Assembly: GCA_028023455.1 (NCBI GenBank)
Contig: JAQFVV010000143.1
Coordinates: 2,458,001-2,522,000, forward strand
Direction of reading: 5' to 3'
Length of the DNA stretch: 64,000 nucleotides
From: Epiperipatus broadwayi
Taxonomy: Eukaryota > Onychophora > Udeonychophora > Euonychophora > Peripatidae
The notes under the pieces were generated by a model. It ran no database searches and had not been told where the DNA came from. It worked only from the letters and a program-made list of their open reading frames with translations. Shown here in pieces: positions 34,326-47,199 of this stretch. Both the position numbers and the translations under genes were made by a program. The number at the start of each line of letters is the position of its first letter. The first letter of the stretch is position 1.

Positions 34326-35985
34326 AAAAAAAATAAAAATAATAAAACCTGCAATTAAAATTAAAAATAATGATAATAAATAAATCATAGATTTTTTAAT
34401 CAGAAAAATATAGATTACCAGGAAAAGTTAAATCACAGCTAATATGTTGATAACTTTCAGGAACAATTTTGAGAAGTATAATACATTTCAGCAAATAGAT
34501 GCCACAAATACTACCTTGATTAACTTTTAGGGAAAAAATGGAATTTATTCAGTTTTAATAATGAGGAAATGCAAGAAATCTTGCCAAATAGATACATTCA
34601 CCTAACGATGCAAATTCTCTTAGCATATGTTTTTATAAGTTAACCCTGTTCTTTCCTGTGTAAGAAGTACATATCCATGCAGTTTTTCTTATAATTAGAG
34701 AAAAAACCACACTACTATATGAATGGTAAAGTGGTTATCCACCTACATTTCATCATTATATTAGTACCCACTAGGGGGAAATATTGCAAAATAAAAATTC
34801 ACTGTAACAAAAATTGTGTTGTTCATATTATTTATTTAATTTTATGAACTTACCATTAAAAAAATTAGTTCATATAAAAATGAAAACAATCAGAAATCTA
34901 AAATTATTTTGTGATCTAGATTTTTTACCATCTACCAGAATCAAAATTTAGTCATTAAATGAGTACCTCATTCAACCAGATTTAGTAGAAATTCTACTAA
35001 ATTGGCAGTGATGCTTAATTGTTTGTTCTTGTATTATGAATATAGAGGGGGGGGCACTTTAATTAGTTTTTTCTACTAGCAAGTTTAGTGCTATCAGAAA
35101 AAAAGCAATATTAAACAATTGTCAGCAAATAGCTATAGGATTTCAGTAAGTGTGAAGCTTATCCAAGGGTATTCATCACTGTAATTAATAAGTGGATACA
35201 GAAACCATCGCACAGTTTGTATAAGATCTATATTATGATTTTTTTATAAACTTTTGGGTGAATTAGTTATATAAATTTTTTTTTCACCATAATCTGTGTA
35301 ACTTACTGTAAGAATTAAATGTCACATGATAGTGCTTAAGAAATGCCTATCATGCACCATCCAATCTAATATCCCCAGACTAGTTTCATACTTATGGCTT
35401 TTAATATGTAAGAGTCATTTGATAGAGTTATATGAATTAATTATGTGTTAATATTGTAAGTCAAAAGCATATATATCAGTTAATATGCTAGTGCATTTAA
35501 TAAATAGTGGATTATTAAATATATTAGCCTTACTAAATTTATATGTGTGGTATATGTTTGGTTAATCCTGAAACGTAGTACTCGGCCATGATAAATATGG
35601 CCTGATATACATAGCAATATCCATATTCATATATAAAAAATTTAAATGGTTCATTTCAAGGCAGTCTTTAAAGAAAGTTATTATTAAAAAAAAAAAAAGG
35701 CAAAATATTATCACTAAAATTGTAATTTTTGTAAATATTGTCTTATAATTGGCATCAAAAATGTATTTATAAAGTACATATACATACATAACATCATAGA
35801 AGTATAGGAAATATTTTTAATTAATTATATATTTTAGTGTATAGTCTATGGATTTAATTTGAGTACACTCATGAATAAATTTTAGAATACTATGTTTTAA
35901 GGTTGAAATTATGCTTGCATTAAAAAAATATTCCAAACATATTAGTAAAAAATTTATTTTTTATTTTTTAAAAGTTTCAAAGTGT
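34326..35985. other. A+T-rich DNA, no gene seen
   Basis: Nothing supported. A poly-G run occurs near 35046. Confidence 0.5.
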
Positions 35986-35989
35986 GTTA

Positions 35990-37800
35990 AACACTATAAA
36001 TGCTAATTTAGATTTTCAGGCTGATCATTTTGGTAAGACATGGAATTTTCTTAGGAAATGAGTTGTGGATATGAGTAAATCAATTTTCTGTTTCTCCGAT
36101 AATGATTATATCATTATTAAATTGAAAGCTTTCTCTATTTGTTTCAATAATAAAATGAATGACCTTAATTGTCATCAAAGAGATTTAAAGAAAGAAATTC
36201 AACAATAGACAAGATTGGTCACTTTAAATCTTTTTTTATTAATTGATAGTAATATATAGAACTAAAAAAGGTAATTGTATTATAATAGTAATATGAACAG
36301 ATAGAAGGAATCTTTTATTAACTTTTGAATATTGATGCAAAAATTTTGATAATTGTATTTAATAATATATCCATCTTATGATTTATTTATCTTTGAATAG
36401 AGATATTAATGTGAAGAGACTAAAATTATTCAATATGTCTTAAAAATGAAAAAACTGCAAATCTTAATGAGAATTCCTGGAAAATTATCTGACAAATATT
36501 GAATAGGTTACTTTGATTACCAAAAGGTAATATGATTTTAAAATATGAAAAATGACTATAAATATAATTTTTGTTGTCAGCTAAGTATAAGAAAAATATC
36601 ATAAACCAAGCTGTTTTGTGATCTTGTTTAAAAATGGGTTAATTTTCCTTAAAAGTTTAATATTTTGTACCTTTTGCACATTGTAATGAAAGAAAGTAAT
36701 ATTACTGCTGATAAAAAATCTGATGTATTTTAAATAAAAATTAGTTTTAAAATAGGTATATGTGCAAGCTTCAATCTTGTTATCTCATTTTTTTATAATA
36801 GTGATCTTTAGAATAGTTTATAGGTGTTTTTATAAAACAGGCATCAAAATAAAATAAATATATGATCTTTCAATTATTAATTTGAACTGTTTTAAAAGAT
36901 TTTTTTAAAAAGCATTTTTTTAGTATCTGGATTTACATTATGTTTGTGATTCTGCTATTTTTATGAATTCAGAGAATGATCTTAATATACTGAATAGTAA
37001 TCTACAAAGTGTGGTTAAATAATTAATATTTTTCTAAAAAAATCAAGTCTTTTATCATTCAGTGGTAAAAAAAAAAAATCTTTAATAATTTTTAGTTTGA
37101 ATATGTAAAAAAAAAAATATCTTGGTAACTTTTTAGATAAAATGACAGTCCTAGACGTTGGTGTGTAATGCAAAGTACAATGTTCTGCTATATCCAAGAC
37201 ATTAAAATATATATTATTTCATCATAGTGATATAACTATTTCAACTAAATTAGTTGTATATAGGACTGCTGTACTTCCAGATGTATTCGATATGAGATAT
37301 GGACTCCCTATCAACCTAAAATAAAAGCGCTAAAACAATTATTAAGAATCATGCTTAATATTTTAAAATTATAATGACAAGATTATAAATCATTTAGTAT
37401 AGTTTTTTTAATTTATTCGATGCAATGATAATAAATCTACAGTTGTAAGGAAACATTTTGTTGGGCATATTAAGCAAGTAAAAAATAATGGAGTTTTTTT
37501 TAAAAAAATATTTTGTGATGAATTTAATTGGAAAGGGAAAACCATTTTTTTTTAAGATTATCTAAAAAACAATTTAAAGTGGTCATATATTGGCAGTGTT
37601 CATTGGGAAGATAGAACTAAGAATAAAATAAAATGAAAATTATTGTTATGATACAAAGGCAGTTTTTCTAAGCTGAATTTTTTTTTAAAGTACAGTAATT
37701 GTAAGCAGCAGTATCACGAGATCATTTCTATATAACAAATTATAAAAAACTATCAAACTATTTGTTATAACTAAAGCCCAAACAATGATTTAATATGTTA
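35990..37800 (+). pseudogene. Possible LINE relic, very decayed
   Basis: Weak: a plus-strand block near 36075-36130 reads FCFSDNDYIIIKLKAF, similar to the SDHxxI end of LINE endonucleases, and is followed by KMNDLNCHQRDLKKEIQQ. Near 37265-37320 a block LYRTAVLPDVFDM-like occurs. No catalytic RT box was found. Offered as a possibility only. Confidence 0.25.
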
Positions 37801-38254
37801 TGATTTTTTTTTAATTTATGAGTTTTTTTTATTATTATATTTCCATTTATTTCATTTTTCTGCATATATTTCGTTTTATATATTTTTTATTTTTGTGTAT
37901 ATACCTTAAATAAAAATATTTATTTAATCTGTATTTTTTCTTATTATTATTATCATCCATTATTTTCTTTAGTAAATCATTTTAAATAAATAGATAAAAC
38001 TGTAGTTTGTAATAACTAATCCACTTCAAAGAAAAGGCTCTCCATTAGCTCTTCATAGAAAAACAATGAAGAAAAGGTAATATTTACCATATTTGCCAAT
38101 TGATGGTTGGCTGAGAATTTGAGCACTTTTTCATTTTTGTTTTACTTCTAGCTGGGGATAGCTAGATACTCATTTACTAACCAATATTGATTGGTTAACT
38201 AAATTGCCAATGGAATAATGTATTTTAGAGAAAATTCCTAACCCTTTAAAAATA

Positions 38255-38335
38255 ATTTCATTTGGCTTGGATTTGAACACCAATTACAGGAATGATAGGT
38301 AGATGCACTATCTCTGAATGATGAGGTTCTTCTAA
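38255..38335 (-). repeat. tRNA-derived SINE fragment
   Basis: The minus strand contains GGTGTTCAAATCCAAGCC, a good B-box-like block, preceded about 40 bases earlier by a weak A-box-like sequence. Confidence 0.45.
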
Positions 38336-39779
38336 ATAATTTTAAAGTCTTGTTCATATGACAAAATTGATCAGCTTGCCATAAGTATAAGCAAAGTACA
38401 GTGAAATGAAGAAAATAATCAAAAAGAATAGACAAAAATGGTTGAAAGTTCAAAATGGAGCTGTAAAATATATGATGACTATAAATTTACAAAAGAATAC
38501 AAATTGACAAAAAATCCTAACAGCAAATAACTAAAATTGAGTTTCTGTTTTAACACCAATAAATAATATTGCAATTACCAAAATTACAACAATTTTTGAT
38601 GCTTTAATGAGAAATTTACTGCACACAGTAATTTGATAACATTTTGTGAAATAGGCCATTTTTAGAGCATCTTTTCTAAGTCCTTTCACATCTGTCTTAA
38701 TCATAAGGATCTCTAAATGGGGCTATCCAAACATACAATAATTTTTTAGTGATACTTTTCTCTCAAATTCAGTTCCAAAATGATTTTATACTGCTTCATG
38801 CAAGATCACTTATGAAAAAAAAATGTTTTATTTTTTTACAAATCAGAAAAATATTTTGAATATTTCCCAGAATTCATAAAACTGGAATCATGGATATGCT
38901 ATTAAAATAATTTCTGCTTGTTGATATCTGTTTTTTATCCTTGCTATCATTCTAGTTTGTTATAAAAAACCAAAATTTTAGTAAAAGTGTGAGTATACTT
39001 TAGTGCATTTTGCCATTATAACATTTGTATTGTGTTTGCATAAATAATCTAATAAAAGATATTTTGTTTCATATATTTTTATCCTTTCCCTGTAATATTT
39101 TATTATGAAATTTTTTGGTTTTCTAATTATATTTACTTTATTTAATTTTTTTATTATTATTTTTACATACTTTTAATTAATTTTTAATTGAATTAATTTG
39201 TTTTTAAAAAAGATGGAAATAAATGCTTATTTACATGACTAGCTTTAATAAGTAATTTTATCATTTCCATCAACTTATGTTATTTTTAGGAGAGAATCTT
39301 CTAAATGTGAACAAAATGGCTTCTTTTACTTGATCACTCTTCTGTACAATATTTCATTTAACTTTTCACTTTTTGTTTTCACTGTTTTCCACAAATCTGT
39401 TTACTACATTGTCAATATTATTCTACATTACACTTTTTTTCTTTCACTATAGTTATGCCACTTACTATAAACTTTGGTAATTGTCATATGATCGTGCGTG
39501 TAATAAGTTATGTAATGTTTTATTGGTTTAAAAATATTCTGATTTATATTAAATAAAAAATTTTCACCTCAGGGATTTGAGATTTCAGCTTCCAGATGTA
39601 CAAGTGATTGATGATCTGTCTTTGTTTTAAATCCCTAAATGATTTGTTTAAAAGTGATGTATCAAGTTCAGAATTATTATTGGCTTTTTTTTTTATTAGT
39701 TATGTACAATACTACTACTAATAATCATTCTCAGGAGGTATTGTAATATTTCAGAATGCAAATGACAAGATGAGAATTG

Positions 39780-39840
39780 ATTTAGGAACTTTCATCTCTG
39801 ATATACATGTCCCTATACCACTGCACTAAACTGCAGAGTG
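39780..39840 (-). repeat. tRNA-derived SINE fragment
   Basis: The minus strand reads GTTTAGTGCAGTGGTATAGG, the same A-box-like start as the fragment at 20.3 kb, then a decayed B-box-like region. Confidence 0.45.
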
Positions 39841-42800
39841 CATGTACAACATTGAGATTGTGTTCTATCCTTGAGCTAATCTCCAGAATCTTACTGGATT
39901 TTGAGAGCTCTAATTTAGATCTAAGACATTACTATTACAAGTCTATCTTTTCACAAGTATTTCTTATGTTGAAATTAAGCTTTTCAAAAATCATTTTTAT
40001 GCATGCAATAAAATGCTTTTTATATGTTTTATACTGTTATATTGATTTATCAATAGAAAAAATGTATATTTGTTTTGAAAGATTTTTTTTTGTTAACATC
40101 TAAGAAAAAGTTTTTGTTTTCTATCATAATTTAATAATAACTATTTAGAGTTATTTGAAAATTCTGGTATTTAATTTTTTTTATAAAGGTAAAGATATGC
40201 CATATGATCAATACTCATAAGAATGTGCCATTATCTCATTGCTAATGAAGTAATTAAAAAAGACTATCCAATTTCTTATTTTACAAAGAGTATGCTAATC
40301 CTCATCTGACCAGACCAGATTAATGGACCTTTACCCTCTAGTTAATAATATCTCAATATGAATTTACTCAGTGATATTGGATGGCTAACTGGGTTGTCTA
40401 TGTGATGGCTTTTTGAAAGGTAAGTCCTAAGACAGCTCAAGACCTAAAAACAATCCAAAGCTAATTCAGCTTACATTCCAAATGGTGGACATAGCGATTA
40501 TGTTAAACTTGCAATACTATTCATCTGCATCTTTAATTTGTAAGCCTTTTTAGATTAACTTTTTTTTTTCAGAATAAAGATAATTTAATAATACATTTTT
40601 TAAATATCTGTTAACATTAATTTTAATATACGTTGTATACATATGCATATTTATGTAAACAAAAAGAAAAGGAAAAAAATGTTATTGATAATTTGACTTA
40701 TTATGCTTTTAAAATAACAAAATACTATTTTTAATAACTATTTTGAAGCTGATTTAGAAATAAGTCCTACCATGCTTCTATTACTTTGAATTCACATTCA
40801 GCAGAAAGATTGTGGAGGGTTTTTTATTTAAAGCAACAAACTAAAATAGTAGAAAAATAGCATTTACAGCAATTAGGCCTGTTAATTAGGTATTTACTGA
40901 AATGTATTTTTTTCATTAAATTTTATTTTAAAATGTATGTTATTAATTTATTTGATGTACAGTACTGTGTTTATTTTCTTAATATATATATATATATATT
41001 AAAGATTAAGTTAATATATAGAGCAAATTAAATTTCAAACATGCTTAAAAAATAATATTTGGTGATTGTTGGAGTTAGAAAATATCCATCAAAACATTGT
41101 TCAGATAAAAGAAATTGAGAAATTATAGGAATCCAGGTCAATGGTATTCTATGTGCATGTGAAAATCCAAGATGGGTGAATTTTAATTATTGTTCCTTTT
41201 TTAATAACTTAAGATCAAATTTACTTTTCTCCAATAACCCATTAAGCAAGATTTTGACATTAAGCTTTTTTATTGATGATGAAAAAAACACCACTGCTAA
41301 TATTTATATGACTATTAAAATGTAAGGGAATTTTTCACAACTAATATTGTTATTTTGTTCAACAGTTATACTATTAGTAATGAAATCAGCAATGGCGACT
41401 TAAAATACCTACCAAAAAAATCAAAATTTATAATATAACCATAGGGATTATTTAATTCATGGCATCCACTATCATCTAAGTGAAATGTGGATTCACTACC
41501 ACACAATCAATGTAGTAATACATTTAAGTTCTGATGATGGGAGATATGCAAGAAAAATATTAACTAATCAACTAAATACAGCAATGTCTTTACTAAATGT
41601 AATGTGAAGTTCTGATTTTAAATATGAAACATATTGCTTTTTCTTGTTATGGATACATTTTTTGTATATTATCAATTACGATTGTATAAGGACAAAAGAG
41701 GTTTTTAAAAATGGAATCTTAGTCATTATTGTAAAGAAAAAAGAACATTTGCTCTTCAATCTTCAGGATAATCTTATAAATGCAATCAAGAAAAAAACCT
41801 AACAAAGGAAAATGCCCATTTAATCAAAGTTATTGGAATCCTGAAACAAATACAAACTATATATTGAAAAATGTGGTAAATTATAAGATTCCAAAGCCAT
41901 ATGCACCAATTAAGGAAAAAGAAATTTAGAAAGTTTAATTATTCTATCTTGATATAATCCTAAAAGCATGTGATATATTAAAGAATATATTTATTATACA
42001 GATAAACCAAAAATATAGCACCCATATTAGTATGGTACTACCTCAACACATTCCAATCTGTAATATTTTTTATTTTTTGGTTAGTGATCTTTATCTTTCT
42101 GCCAAGTATAGTTAAATACTAACATTCTTAAACAAAAATTGAATTCTTAATGAGTTGATTATAGGCAAATTTTCTTAAATTTTAGGCTTATTTATAACTT
42201 CTCATCTATCTGAAAATATTTCCAAATAATGTTTGTCATTGTTGACAAAATTCTGTCATAAAAATTGATAATTAAACAACTATATATGATTTTAAATGTA
42301 AATATTAGTTAAAGTATCTGTAGTTTTTATCATCATCACAACTTCATAGAATTTTTTTAAAATGCTTATAATAAAATTGTTTTAATAAATCTATGAGAAA
42401 ATATTGAAGTGTAAAAAAGCAAATTTTTATACATAGTATAAGAAAGGAATTTTATTAACAAATTAAAGATATAAAATATTTTTAATGCACGTTATAAATA
42501 ACATTAATGGACACGATTAATTAGTTCTTGGGTAATGTATATTTGCAAGCAAAAATTAATTTATAAATTTGGGATATAGGACTCTTAAAAAAAATTAATG
42601 ATATTTAACTATATTAGATAGAAATTAGTAATTATAGCAAATTAATAATAGTATCAGATATACTTGCAATAATCAATAGTAAAAAAAAAAAAAAGAAAGT
42701 AACATAAAAAGTCAACTTAATATTGCAAGGAGTGTCATCAGTTGGGCATCAGATAGTGATCACAACCAAATACTCAGACTAGTTTTCTAGCTTACTTTCT

Positions 42801-43249
42801 TCATTATTATTAAAAAGCATAGGAATGCTGGTACTTGTCAGTGATCACATCAACTTTTTATTTATTCAAACTAATGGCATGAAGGTTTAAAATCATTCTA
42901 AGATTTAGATCCTAATTCAATTTGTTTATAAAGTCATTAGATACTAGATCAGCAATTATATACTTTAGCTATCACAATTATATAATAACTGTAGATACCT
43001 TTGATTCTGAGGTAAGTATATGATACAAACCAATACTCCTCATTGCAAATAGTCAAAAAGTGGTCCAAAGATTTGGTTGGCACTCCCATCTAATGTCCAT
43101 AAGTTACCTATGTTTATTTACAATAGATGTTATTTCTTTTAGTGCATATGCTAATATAGGTTAGGGAGTTGTGCAATGTTTTGCTTGATATATAAATATA
43201 AAATTGTTTATCAACATTTTAATTAATATTTCAGAATGAATTTTTTTTA

Positions 43250-43830
43250 TTCCAGGATTTTCTAATCTATAGCTTTTCTATATCAATCCAGTAAAATTTT
43301 TCTTTTTATCCATTTCACATATGGTCTATTTCAAAATTTATTTTTTTAAATCTTGGAATCCAGTTTAACAGGATTTTAATAAAGTTAACGGTATATGTTC
43401 GTTCTCATACTCGTGTATTCTGATTTCAGTATTTATTTATTTATTCTAATAATTTTTTATACTTTACTATGAGGTTTTTAGCCTGCATTGCTTTTTTATT
43501 AAGTGTCCATATCTCGGATCCATAAGTAAACACCAACAGCAAAACACTTATAAAGAAATAAAAAAATTTCCAGACATATAAGTACATATTTTAAAAATTA
43601 TTTCTACTGAAAGCATTGCATCCAAGGTTAATTCTATGTTGATTCTGCTAGTTTTTTATAAGTTTTTACTTTTTTAAAAAATTTAGTGAGCATTCTCTTG
43701 GCTTTTTATTATTTGTTTTTAGTCCTATTTTTTTCCTTTAATATAATAGCTGTTTTAACATTTATTGCAGTTCTGAAGTAACTACATACTCTGTAAAATC
43801 CACGTCATTTAAATAATCTTAATCATAAAA
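43250..43830 (-). pseudogene. RTE-like LINE 3' fragment
   Basis: The minus strand shows GSEIWTLNKKAMQAK near 43480-43525, the post-catalytic block of RTE-like RTs, and a WIPRFKK-like block near 43340-43365 that matches the relic at 8.5 kb. A possible trace of the catalytic region lies near 43780-43820. Truncated and full of stops. Confidence 0.55.
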
Positions 43831-44099
43831 TTATTGAAATAATTTATGAAAAAGTAATGATTCTTTTATATCCTCATACCAATAGTAATAATTTTAGTAT
43901 CATTATGTCTCATTTTGATAAATAAATATTTTGAATCAATAATATAATGTTCCAGAGCATTAATTACGGAAAAAATATTTATAAAGTGAAAACCAATTCA
44001 TACTCACTAGCCTCTTAATATTTAAACCACTAAATACCACATGAGCTCCATTTCCTATGTTTACGTGATGTTAAAACAATGGCAAACTTTCCATACTGC

Positions 44100-44828
44100 C
44101 AACCAGTATAGGCATAGTAATCAATAATACAAGGTTCTGCTGGAGGGTTGCATTAGATGCTAAGATTGAGGTGAAGTGCTCTCAGATCCAAGGCTCCTCA
44201 CTAAAGAAAGCCACAAGCTAGAAACTAGTCTGGGGACATTGGATGAGTAGGCAGTAGATAGGGATTGTATGTACAAACCTTCTTGCATTCATTGACTACT
44301 ATAGCTTACACTTGTTCTGCATCCTGTGCTGACATTTTTTTATTTTGTGCTGGCTATTTAGAACTTTTTTATGCGATTAGTCATCCGAGATCACTGATAC
44401 GAAGATTGTTTACTTATTGTATGAAAGTGGAGAAAAATTGTGATTAAGAGAGATAGATATAATTGAATTTAGAAAGATCAGGAAGGGAAGCTTAGAAAGG
44501 GTTTGTTTACCATTTTAAATATAGAAGTTAAAAAAATTATTTTTTGAAAGTGTGTTAATGTAAAGATGTTTTATAACTAAGTTGTATGTAAGATTAGTTG
44601 GTTTTTTTAGTAAGTTTGCTACTAAAAAAATTTTTTTTAATTTAAGAAAGGGAGTGATTTATTTGAGGAAAAAGGATAGTGTTTTGGAGGCCTACGGTCA
44701 GAAAGCGTTATCGATCAATCATCATTGAAAGAAAGTAAAGTTTTTATTCTTCCATGCAAAGGGGTTTGAAAAGTAGGAGAGGAAGTATAAAGTCAAATAT
44801 AGAGTAGGTGACTTGGAAAATAAGGAAT
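44100..44828 (+). other. Probable 5' leader of the CR1-like LINE
   Basis: Non-coding sequence immediately upstream of LINE ORF1. It becomes purine-rich on the plus strand toward ORF1, like the element itself. The true 5' end of the element could not be fixed; no target-site duplication was seen. Confidence 0.35.
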
Positions 44829-45806
44829 ATGGATTGCATTTGTATTCCACAATGCATATATAATGGTCAGAAAGAAATTAGGCATGCTGTGGTAGAGTGT
44901 ACTGTATGTGATGAGGTTTATCACTTGAAATGTTTAAATAAGACTAGGAAGGATGTAACAGGTTTATGGTTATGTAGACAGTGTGTAAATGTGATAAAAG
45001 AGGTGAAAAAGTGGTTTCTAAGTGTAGATAGTTTAAAGAGAAAGTCAGGAGAAATGGAGCAAAATGTAATTGAGGAAGATAGGATAGAGTATGGTTGTAG
45101 TGGAGTGACAGGAGATATGGGTGGAAAAATTAGTAGTGAAATGGAGATGGTTAGCCAAAGAATAAGTAAGATAGAGGAAGAGGTAAAGGATGTAGAAGCA
45201 AAATTAAAATCATTAGAGACTAAGTGTGAGCAGTTGAATAAATTATTGAGTAGTAATGATAAGGAAGTCCAAAAGGTGGTAGAGAATGTTATAGAGGAGG
45301 CAGAGAAAGTAGACTATAACACAGTATTGATAGGAGATTCACTAATTAGAGAATGTGGAGATATAACTGCAAAGAAAGATAGAAACAGGTATGTAAGAGT
45401 ATGTTTGCCTGGAGCTAGAATTAGAGATGTTACAGATAAAGTAAAGAAGCAAGGAAGTAGAGATGTGTATGTTATGGTAGGGACTAATAATTTGTCAGAA
45501 CCATCAGAGAGTGTAATGGATGAATACATAGAATTGATTAGGAATTTGAGTAAGATTAAAGGAAGAGTAGGAATAGTTGGATTATTACCAAGATTTGACA
45601 AGAGGTATATGTTAGATAGGGCATGTTCTATAAATGAGAGATTGAAAAAATTGTGTGAGAGAAATGATGTCATGTTTGTGGATGTGTGGGATTTTTTTAT
45701 TGGAAAGAGGGAGTTATATAGTAAAGATGGATTGCACTTAGAAAAACAAGGAAGTGAAGTTTTAGGGAGTTTGATTTATAAAGAATATAGTTCAGGAAAC
45801 TTATAA
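44829..45806 (+). CDS. CR1-like LINE ORF1: PHD finger, coiled coil, SGNH esterase
   Basis: Intact ORF1 of a CR1-like non-LTR retrotransposon (326 codons). It is expected to bind element RNA and act in the ribonucleoprotein. Residues about 3-50 form a PHD-type zinc finger with C-x2-C-x4-H-x2-C (CTVCDEVYHLKC) and a final CRQC. Residues about 95-160 are charged and heptad-like, a likely coiled coil. The C-terminal half is an SGNH/GDSL esterase: GDSLIRE has the catalytic Ser, GTNNL is block III and KDGLHL supplies the Asp and His. PHD and esterase domains are known from ORF1 proteins of CR1-clade elements. The frame begins upstream with GTG at 44808; the first ATG at 44829 is preferred. No breaks are seen. 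Confidence 0.85.
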   Translation: MDCICIPQCIYNGQKEIRHAVVECTVCDEVYHLKCLNKTRKDVTGLWLCRQCVNVIKEVKKWFLSVDSLKRKSGEMEQNVIEEDRIEYGCSGVTGDMGGKISSEMEMVSQRISKIEEEVKDVEAKLKSLETKCEQLNKLLSSNDKEVQKVVENVIEEAEKVDYNTVLIGDSLIRECGDITAKKDRNRYVRVCLPGARIRDVTDKVKKQGSRDVYVMVGTNNLSEPSESVMDEYIELIRNLSKIKGRVGIVGLLPRFDKRYMLDRACSINERLKKLCERNDVMFVDVWDFFIGKRELYSKDGLHLEKQGSEVLGSLIYKEYSSGNL

Positions 45807-45906
45807 AGGGGGTGGGGTTTTAAGTGGCAGTGTTATCAGAAAGAAGAAGAATGGACAGGATGTAAGTAATAATCAAAGGGTAGCTGATTTAGATATAAAT
45901 GTAGAT

Positions 45907-47154
45907 GTGGAGAGGGAATGGGTCTGTAAAATTAATGGTAAGCAAGTTATTTATAAATGTAATGGAGAGGAAAGAGTCAAAAGAATTTATAAAAGAGTAG
46001 TTAGGAAAGAAGAAATTATTAAAATTGGGTATTTGAATATGCAAGGTGGTAGGAGACCAGAAAAGTGGCTGGAATTAAACAAAGCAATTAAAAATGAAGA
46101 GCTTGAGGTATTAGCAGTAGTGGAAACACATCTAAGAGAAGAAGAACCTATTCTGGAAGACTTGGTATGGCAGGGTATAAATAGAAAAGAAAAAATGGGT
46201 GGTGGTATAGGAGTTATGTCAAAAAAATATTTAAATACTGTTAAATGTCAAGAACATTTGTGGTTTGAGATAAGGTTAGGAAGACAAGAATGGATGGTGG
46301 CTATAGTGTATATAGCCACTGGAGATAGTCAAACTATAATGGAGTGGAACAGTAGCATATATGAATGCCTAGTTAAGGATATACAGAGTTTCAAAGAAAA
46401 GGGGAAGAGAATAATGGTTATAGGAGATATGAATGGGCATATTGAAGAAATTGATGATATAGGTAATAAGAATGGACAGCTTTTGAAGAATTTTTGTCAG
46501 AGAGTGAATTTGAGCATTGGAAATTTATCGAATATTTATGAGGGACAATACACATGGTCTAGAAATAATATATTCCACACAATAGATTATGTATTAGTAG
46601 AGAAAGAGGGAATGAATAAAGTATGGAAAATTAAGGTGTTTGATAATGAAGAGAGAGTATGTAATAGTGATCATAACTTCTTTATAATAGAAATGGTTAG
46701 TAATGTGATGAAAAATAGTAATAAAAGTAGAAAGGATAGTGAAAGATGTGGATGGAGAGTGAATGATAAGAATAAGTTAGAAGAATATAAAATAAAAGTT
46801 GAAGAAACCATGGAAGAGTTGGTTGGGGATGAGTATAAGGACTGGTGTGATGAAATAGAAAAAGTGGCAAATAGGGTTTTAGGTGAGAATATTCAGAAGA
46901 ATAAAAGTAATAGGAAAGTGAGAGTTAGTAAAAGTGTAAAAGAGAGGGGGAAAGCATGCAGAGAATATAAGTGTGCTATTAAAAACAAAGAAAGTGAAAA
47001 AGATGTTAATGCTAAATGGGAAAAGTACTTAGAAAAAAAGAAGTTGGCTAAAATAGATAATTATATAGAGAGAATGAAATTGAATAGTAAACTGTTGGAA
47101 GATATTAATAAAACTGGAAGAGATGGGAGTAAAAAAATTTTGAAATACATTTAA
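45907..47154 (+). pseudogene. CR1-like LINE ORF2: endonuclease part
   Basis: Apurinic-type endonuclease that nicks target DNA. Motifs: LNMQGG near the start, VETHL with the catalytic Glu, GDMNGH, and CNSDHNF at about residue 255. All look intact. A Lys/Glu-rich linker follows, and the frame ends at TAA 47152-47154, after which the same frame continues into RT (second stop TAG 47197-47199). The open frame extends upstream of 45907 into the end of ORF1 in the +1 frame, with no ATG before LNMQ, so its start is unclear. Confidence 0.85.
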
Positions 47155-47199
47155 AGAAGGAATGTAGGGGAGAGAGAAATAGTATTACTAGATGATTAG

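Larger units (their letters stand above)
37801..43249. other. A+T-rich DNA with SINE fragments, no gene seen
   Basis: Other than the tRNA-like fragments at 38.26 and 39.78 kb and a short TA repeat near 40983-41000, nothing could be supported. The open frame 39807-40103 overlaps a SINE fragment and shows no motif. Confidence 0.45.

Noticed and set aside
40980-41000. Short AT dinucleotide repeat as a possible origin or regulatory site.
   Set aside because: Ordinary microsatellite in A+T-rich DNA with nothing around it to support a function.
45314-45673. 119-codon minus-strand open frame.
   Set aside because: Antisense to the esterase domain of the LINE ORF1.
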